Shown here in pieces: positions 58,772 to 64,000 of a stretch of 64,000 bases of DNA. Position 1 is the first letter of the stretch, and each line of letters opens with the position of its first letter. This DNA is from Varanus komodoensis (taxonomy: Eukaryota; Chordata; Lepidosauria; Squamata; Varanidae), in NCBI RefSeq assembly GCF_004798865.1, contig NW_025335268.1:92925136-92989135 (forward strand), in the 5' to 3' direction. The position numbers were made by a program, and so were the translations under genes. The notes below the pieces were generated by a model. That model ran no database searches. It was not told where the DNA came from and was given only the letters and a program-made list of their open reading frames with translations.

Positions 58772-60990
58772 CCATAAGAATGCAAGAAGAGCCATGCTGG
58801 AACAGAGGTCCATTTTGCCAGGTTTGGGAAGTAGGCAGCAGATGGTTTATGCTTGGAGCACTGGGACCAGTGATGATGGAGATAATGGAGACTCTTGGCA
58901 TGATGTAGTTGGGCCAGAGGCAAAGGTAAAGTCAGAGACAAGTGACACTCAGGCATTGGGTCAGGCATAGCAGGACCAGAAGCAAAGACAGAGTGGAGAA
59001 CAGGTGAGGGACAGATTTGGCAAAACATAGTAGAACCAAAAGCAAGGACCAGTCAGGGACAGAAAAGGATCAGCCTGGAACCTTCCAGAGTTCCTAGGTG
59101 TGCTGCATAATTACACAGGCTCCAGTCCTAGCAAGTGGCTGCATGTCAGCTCCTGGTTCTACAGGCACCTGCAGAGTGAACCTTACTGCTCTTCACCTTC
59201 ATGTCAGCAGAGGACACTGTGTCAAGGCTTCAGATCCTGATACACCTAGTCCAATATTTTGTTGAGACAATGGCCAACTGGTTGCCATGATATGAGTGGA
59301 AGGATGGCATGGGTGCAATAGTACCCACCACCCAGGTTCTTAGCAACTTGTGTATTTAGATACACTGCCTCGGACACTGGAAGTAGCACATAGCCAGTCA
59401 GGGCTAACAGCCATTGATGGACTTTTCCTTCATGAATCTATCCAGTCTTCTTTTAAAGTTCTCCAGATTGGTGGTCATCAACACAGCTCATGGAAGATAA
59501 TTCCATAGTTTAACTATATGCTGGATAATATGCTCTTTTAGATATGGTGACTAGAACTATGTACAGTATGCTGAGTTTGGTCACTCAGGTATTTGCATAA
59601 GGGGATTATGATCTTGGTGGTTTATTTTCAATTCCTTTCCCACATACACCTATCATGGAATTTGTCCTTCCCACAGCAGTCATATACTGGCTTGACATTT
59701 TATTGACCAATCTCAAGATCTTTTCTTGGTCAGTCACCACTAGCCCAGATCGTATCAGTTTATACTTGAATCTGGGATTTTTTTGCTCATTGTGTGCATT
59801 ACTTTACATGTTGTTACACTGAACTGCTTTTGCCATTTTGATGTCCATTCTCCCACTACCAAAGCATCTTTTCCCTAATAGCTTCCTTGACTTACTCATT
59901 AACTAGGTGGTGATCTCTTGGGCCAGGGACTGCCTTTCCTAACTTGTGGTACAGTATGGTTGAGCTTCTATTATTGTGATTTTGAGTAACCTCCAACAAT
60001 TTTGAAGGATTTTAAACCTTTGGCTCCCCACATTCAACTTCCTTTTTACTAGTTTCTTCATTTTAGAAAAGTTTGCTCTTTTCTTGGAGCTCTTTGCTAA
60101 TATTCACTTAAATATATATTTAATATCACAGTGTCACTGTTTCCAATCAACGAACAACAATTGTATCTCATAACAAGCCCAGGGCATTTAGGATTTAACA
60201 TGGGATCTTGTCCCTTTGGATTAGTTCCATGACTGAATAGGGCACAGTTGTGCAAGACATCAAGAAATTTAATTCAGTCAACGTGGAACTAACTAAAGTT
60301 ACCCTTCATTACAACCCTGTTTTGTTCAGTGGGCTCTCTGATTTTGTTTTGTCTCAAGTTTACCCTGAGCACACTGGACTGGGAGATGATAGTGTGATGT
60401 TAGCACTGAATTAGTTTTGGAGCCAGGTTTTGGCACCCACAGCAATTCTCTGTAAAAATATTCCTCTTTTATATTTTCTAGTCTGCTAGACACTATACCT
60501 GCACTGATGTACAAAGCAACACCCCTCCTTTTATGCTGTTCCCAGTTCTTCCCATAGAAGTTATATTCAGAAACGACTGTATCCTAGTAGTTCCCTCCAT
60601 TCCACCAGGATTCCTTAACATCCACTCTGTCCAGGTTCTTTAAAACTAGGAACTCCAGTTTGAACTTGGCTTGGAGGAATCTAGCATTTGCATAGAAATA
60701 ACCAAACAAGGTGTTGCTCTCAAGATGTCTCTGGCATGTGCATCTTCTGCTATAGTACTTAGGATTTTTTAATTGCCTATCATATTTCTTCCCTTTCTAC
60801 TTTTGGGAAATGAAAATCCTTTTCATCACCATCATCCTTTAGGCATTTTCTACCGCCTGTCATCTATTCCCCCCAGGGTTCCATGTATAAGCTGCTCTGC
60901 CACCTTTTTAATGTTTTGCCCACCCAGGGAGCTAGCTTCCTTACAAGCCAGCCTCTTTATATAGTTCTAGATAGGTTAGTCCAATTACTG
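58772..60990 (-). mobile_element. CR1/L3-type LINE relic, split by an insertion
   Basis: On the plus strand the reverse-complement CR1 3' end begins at ATAAGAATGCAAGAAGAGCC (58774), stops near 58815, and resumes at ACCTAGTCCAATATTTTGTT (59244) and GACAATGGCCAACTGG. It then runs through CATTGATGGACTTTTCCTTC, CATGGAAGATAATTCCATAG and CTGAACTGCTTTTGCCATTT (59819). Near 60290-60700 it reaches remnants of the endonuclease: the minus-strand translation shows a WWNGG-type block, GVALYISAG and SLWV-like residues, as in CR1 ORF2. The piece between (59880-60290) matches other internal CR1/L3 text. The copy has many stops, has lost much of the reverse transcriptase, and fades out near 60990. Confidence 0.82.
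58816..59240. repeat. 0.42-kb insertion in the CR1 relic, with about 60-bp internal repeats
   Basis: CR1 homology is interrupted exactly here. The insert carries three diverged tandem units of about 60-62 bp, marked by TAGTTGGGCCAGAGGCAAAG (58906), TAGCAGGACCAGAAGCAAAG (58968) and TAGTAGAACCAAAAGCAAGG (59028). Its right part has GAACCTTACTGCTCTTCACC and TGTCAAGGCTTCAGATCCTG. It has no coding capacity. It may be an LTR or other interspersed repeat younger than the CR1 copy; the family is unknown. Confidence 0.6.
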
Positions 60991-60994
60991 TTGC

Positions 60995-62485
60995 AGCCAA
61001 TCTGATTAGAGGGCCTCGCTGAAAAGCAAGGGAGGCTGTGGCAGAACTAATGGTTTGCAGCAGCATCCAATGAGTGGAAATGTAGGTCAGTTGAGCCCCT
61101 TGGGATCTGAGATTTTGCAGTTAGGTGAAAGAACAAAAATGAATGGATCGATGGAAGAATCAGTAGGGAACAAGAGTCAGTGTAGGGGTAGGTAGTTTGT
61201 TGTGTGTGTCTTCTAGAACTAAGTGCTAAGCTGAGCTCTTAGACTTGCAAGAGGTAAATTTCTGGGCTTTAGTTTATGAGCTGCTCTATAAGGCCCAAAT
61301 TCTGAGCCTATCCTGAGCCGACACTAAAGGTAGTCTGCACTTCTTTGTTTCTAAGTAGAATCTTCTTCTATGACTGTACAGTAGCTGTTGTCAATATAGA
61401 ACTATTTCTAACTTTTATTTCTCCTTTCTAAACTTAGGTTTAAATATGGAATCTCTATTTCAGCAAGGTTGCAGGAATTGTCAATTCCTGCTGGATTTTC
61501 TCCCTGGGGTTTTTTGTCCCCAGCTGTAAGTTTGTCAAGGACCACCCTTCTAGGATTTAGCCCATTTTGCTGGGCTTTTAGTTTGGGTTCAGTTGATATA
61601 TACTACCTCAGGAAATCATTTATAAGTAGATAAATAAATACCTTCTCTTTCCATGGTTGCTCCACTCGTTTGTGTGCCAACACTTTGTCACTGGGGCTGA
61701 GATGCGTCGTCAATGGAGCTACTCTCACTCCGTGGGCCGGTTTCTTGCAAGCCTGCTTCCTTTTCCATGTTGCGGTTGCCATGTCCAGCATGCTTCAGAG
61801 CTTCGGGGCTGCCATAAAAAAACATGGTATTAAATATAGTCATTTCAACCACACATGTATTAAGGCACTCTTGACTTCTTTTTTTCTGCTCCAGCTGAAC
61901 ATCCTTGCTCTGCTTGGATTGCTTCCTGTTGAAGTTTAGGCCTGCGGTGATGGCTACCTTCTGCAAGGGTGAAGGACCTATTAGTGTGGTCCATCCTCAG
62001 AGACTAATGCATTTTTATGAGTTTCAGAGAATTCTGGTGTAGCTGGCACTCCTGGTCAAATTACAAATTGCTGAGATAACACGAGCATGAAATAATTTTT
62101 TTTCAGCTCTCCTTTCCTACTGTACAGAGGCTGTTCAGGTATGCAAGTAATCTAATGGTGAGGAAGTAGGCTAAGAGACAGATTACAAGAGGAGAAAGTT
62201 TTGCAAGGAATTGATGAAACTTTTTGTTATCAACATTAGTCTGTGGTTGTGGTGGTGGCAAAGTTTGTTCCTTCGTTTATTTAATTAATGTCTATATGGC
62301 TATGTGGTTTTTTTCCACTATGTCCTTAGAATAACAGCTGGTGGAGCTTTCCCAAGTGACTCAAAGTCTTTTTAGACTAGGAGATATGGAATTATTTGAT
62401 GGTAGTGCACTGTGACAAGTTTTAAAATATATTGAAGAAAGATTGCTTTTACCCACCGCAAACTAGATACTATAATGAATGTAGA
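60995..62485. other. Intergenic stretch, no gene recognised
   Basis: The overlapping frames at 61603-61966 on both strands show no domain. No repeat I can name. Confidence 0.5.
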
Positions 62486-62489
62486 TTAG

Positions 62490-63130
62490 TTAGTGAAAGT
62501 TTCCAGGTCACCATCTGGTCCTGTTTTGTTAGATTATTTTCATTTTCTAGTGTTTGAGGATGTGGAGAAGGTGCTTGGCCAGATCTGGCCCCTCTTGGCC
62601 TATCTGGGAGATGATGATTGTGATTGTTTTTGGAGTGGCAAATTACTTGTTACGAGAGGGCGCTGATACAGAAGCCTTATAGACAGAAGCAGTATGACTG
62701 TGCCTGAAAAATCCCATGGATCTCCTACTTCTAGTTTTCCATTACTCATTGTGTATCTTATCTCTTTAGGTTATAAGCTTACCTCTCTTAATTGGCAAAA
62801 GTTCCTTTGAGTGACAATTACTATCAAAAGAATGGCAGCAAACAAATTATTTGGCCCTGAAGATTTGAAGAACTAGAAGCCAGTGGGTAATATTCCCACC
62901 CTGGGCAAGGGGCCGAATGAGTGAATTATTTCTGGTAAACAGCATGAATGAAACTCCTTTCTAGATCCATTTCAACTGAGATTTAGGTCTGCTCTTGGTA
63001 CTGCAACTGCAATGCTCACCTTTCCTGGATGATTTCTCCTGGACCTTTCAGTGGTTATGGCATCCAGCTGAACAGTCTGATTTGGCTGTGGGCGATGTTG
63101 AAACTGAGTGGTTCTATTCCCTTAGTCACA
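62490..63130 (+). mobile_element. L2-like LINE relic, linker and reverse-transcriptase fragments
   Basis: Fragments match the same family as the 19.1-kb element but on the plus strand: TTTGAGGATGTGGAGAAGGT and GCTTGG at 62551-62577 (the linker motif DVDKVLG), then AGCCAGTGGGTAATATTCCC (62878, start of the reverse-transcriptase N terminus) and AGATCCATTTCAACTGAGAT, then TTAGGTCTGCTCTTGGTACT (62964-63001, the DPFQSGFRPGFGTE block). About 270 bp between the two parts is lost or unrecognisable. Confidence 0.6.
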
Positions 63131-63911
63131 AGCATTCTAATGGTTCCAGCACCTTTCTGTAGGCTGAGGGGTTCTTTCCTTCAAAAGTATATTTTCAAAT
63201 TGGGGTAAGTTTTCTTTAGCCATCTCAGTGACATTCAGTCCATTAACTAAGATTGGTAAGACATAGTAAAGGCTATTTCTTGGAAACAGAGCACAGAAGG
63301 GTAAAGAGTGAAGGCCAGGAAACATTATGGAGGCAAAAGGTTTGTGTATCTGTCTTTTGAGGAGGAAGTCTCCAGTCAAGCCAAAGCCACAGCCCTCTAC
63401 CAATCCATCATTTAAGCACAAGTGTTTTACTGGAATGATTTCCGACAGGTATTTACCCCAACCATGATGCTACACTGTTGGATACTGCAAAAGATTCTGA
63501 CCGTCTTTTGGACTGCTAAGGCATTCATATAATCTGTGGTCAACAGATATACTTCTCTGATCAGCACACTATTTCCTTTGAGCCTAGAGAATATTGTCAA
63601 ATCTCAGATGGAACAATCAATACTTGGCCTTGGAGGGAGGTCCCATTCATTGATTTGCATTATAGGAAATTTGTGTCAATTGCTCTTGCCCCAGACACTG
63701 TAGCAGGGAAACAAGAGCCATCACACTAGAATAGGAGACCTGGTGTATTAAGTGGTTCAGTAAATCAGTCTAACTCCTGATCTCAGAACAGCCCATCTCC
63801 TGGAGGAAAGGCCATTGCTGAGTGGTACAGCAAATACTATGCACATTGTAGCCCTAAGTTCATTATTTGGTATCTTCTGGGTGGGAAGATTCTCCGTCTG
63901 AAATTCCACAG

Positions 63912-64000
63912 CAGCCTTTCCCAACCTGATGCCTTCCAGATGAGATGAACTGCAATTCCCATAGTTCACATCCAACAGGTCCAGCTGGGAATTATGGAAG
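63912..64000. repeat. Family A foldback repeat, cut by the window edge
   Basis: CAGCCTTTCCCAACCTGATG, CCTTCCAGATGAGATGAACT and GCAATTCCCATAGTTCACAT are the left arm of the family A hairpin, including the CAG end. GGGAATTATGG near 63990 starts the returning arm. The rest is outside the window. Confidence 0.7.

Noticed and set aside
60326-60514. 62-codon minus-strand frame as a possible small gene
   Set aside because: Its translation lines up with the CR1 ORF2 endonuclease (residues around GVALYISAG) inside a larger CR1 relic.
1-64000. Bacterial-type features, CRISPR arrays or operons
   Set aside because: Gene density, splice donor, CpG island and LINE/SINE content are those of a vertebrate nuclear genome. 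No regularly spaced repeats of CRISPR type are present.

Overview
The window looks like nuclear DNA of a squamate reptile (lizard or snake). This is inferred from the repeat content: CR1 and L2-like LINE relics, tRNA-derived SINEs of the lizard/snake type, and at least two families of short foldback repeats that I know from squamate genomes. It holds one recognisable protein-coding piece, exon 1 of HS6ST1 (heparan-sulfate 6-O-sulfotransferase 1) on the minus strand. There are no operons, no rRNA, no CRISPR and no intact mobile-element gene.

Layout. Positions 1 to 8368 are the 5' part of HS6ST1 intron 1; exon 2 must lie beyond the left edge. Exon 1 coding sequence is 8369-8886, ending at a canonical GT splice donor. 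It sits in a strong CpG island (about 8230-9905) that also holds the 5' UTR and promoter. From about 9910 to 64000 (54 kb) is the upstream flank of HS6ST1. I see no exon of another known gene there, only unique sequence and old repeats.

Main repeats of the flank: a CR1 relic (11.5-12.4 kb, minus) facing a CR1 3' end (12.8-13.0 kb, plus); an L2-like LINE relic (19.1-21.6 kb, minus) with reverse-transcriptase and linker remnants; a CR1 relic (29.2-30.0 kb, plus); LINE 3' tails at 26.5, 30.2, 38.0, 41.0 and 44.4 kb; SINEs at 30.6, 38.6, 43.1 and 51.2 kb; a probable solo LTR (42.4-43.0 kb); a diverged tandem duplication with a 712-bp period (54.7-55.9 kb); a 412-bp non-autonomous hAT transposon with a perfect 8-bp target duplication (57.13-57.54 kb); and a long CR1 relic (58.8-61.0 kb, minus) split by a 0.42-kb insert carrying 60-bp repeats.

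I did not find a new biological system. The observations most worth a second look are the hAT element, an inverted pair of repeats at 18.85 and 25.92 kb that each carry a LINE tail plus about 250 bp of the same non-LINE sequence, the 712-bp duplication, and a perfect 15-bp hairpin at 41.5 kb. Repeat family names rest on recalled consensus sequences, not on a search.
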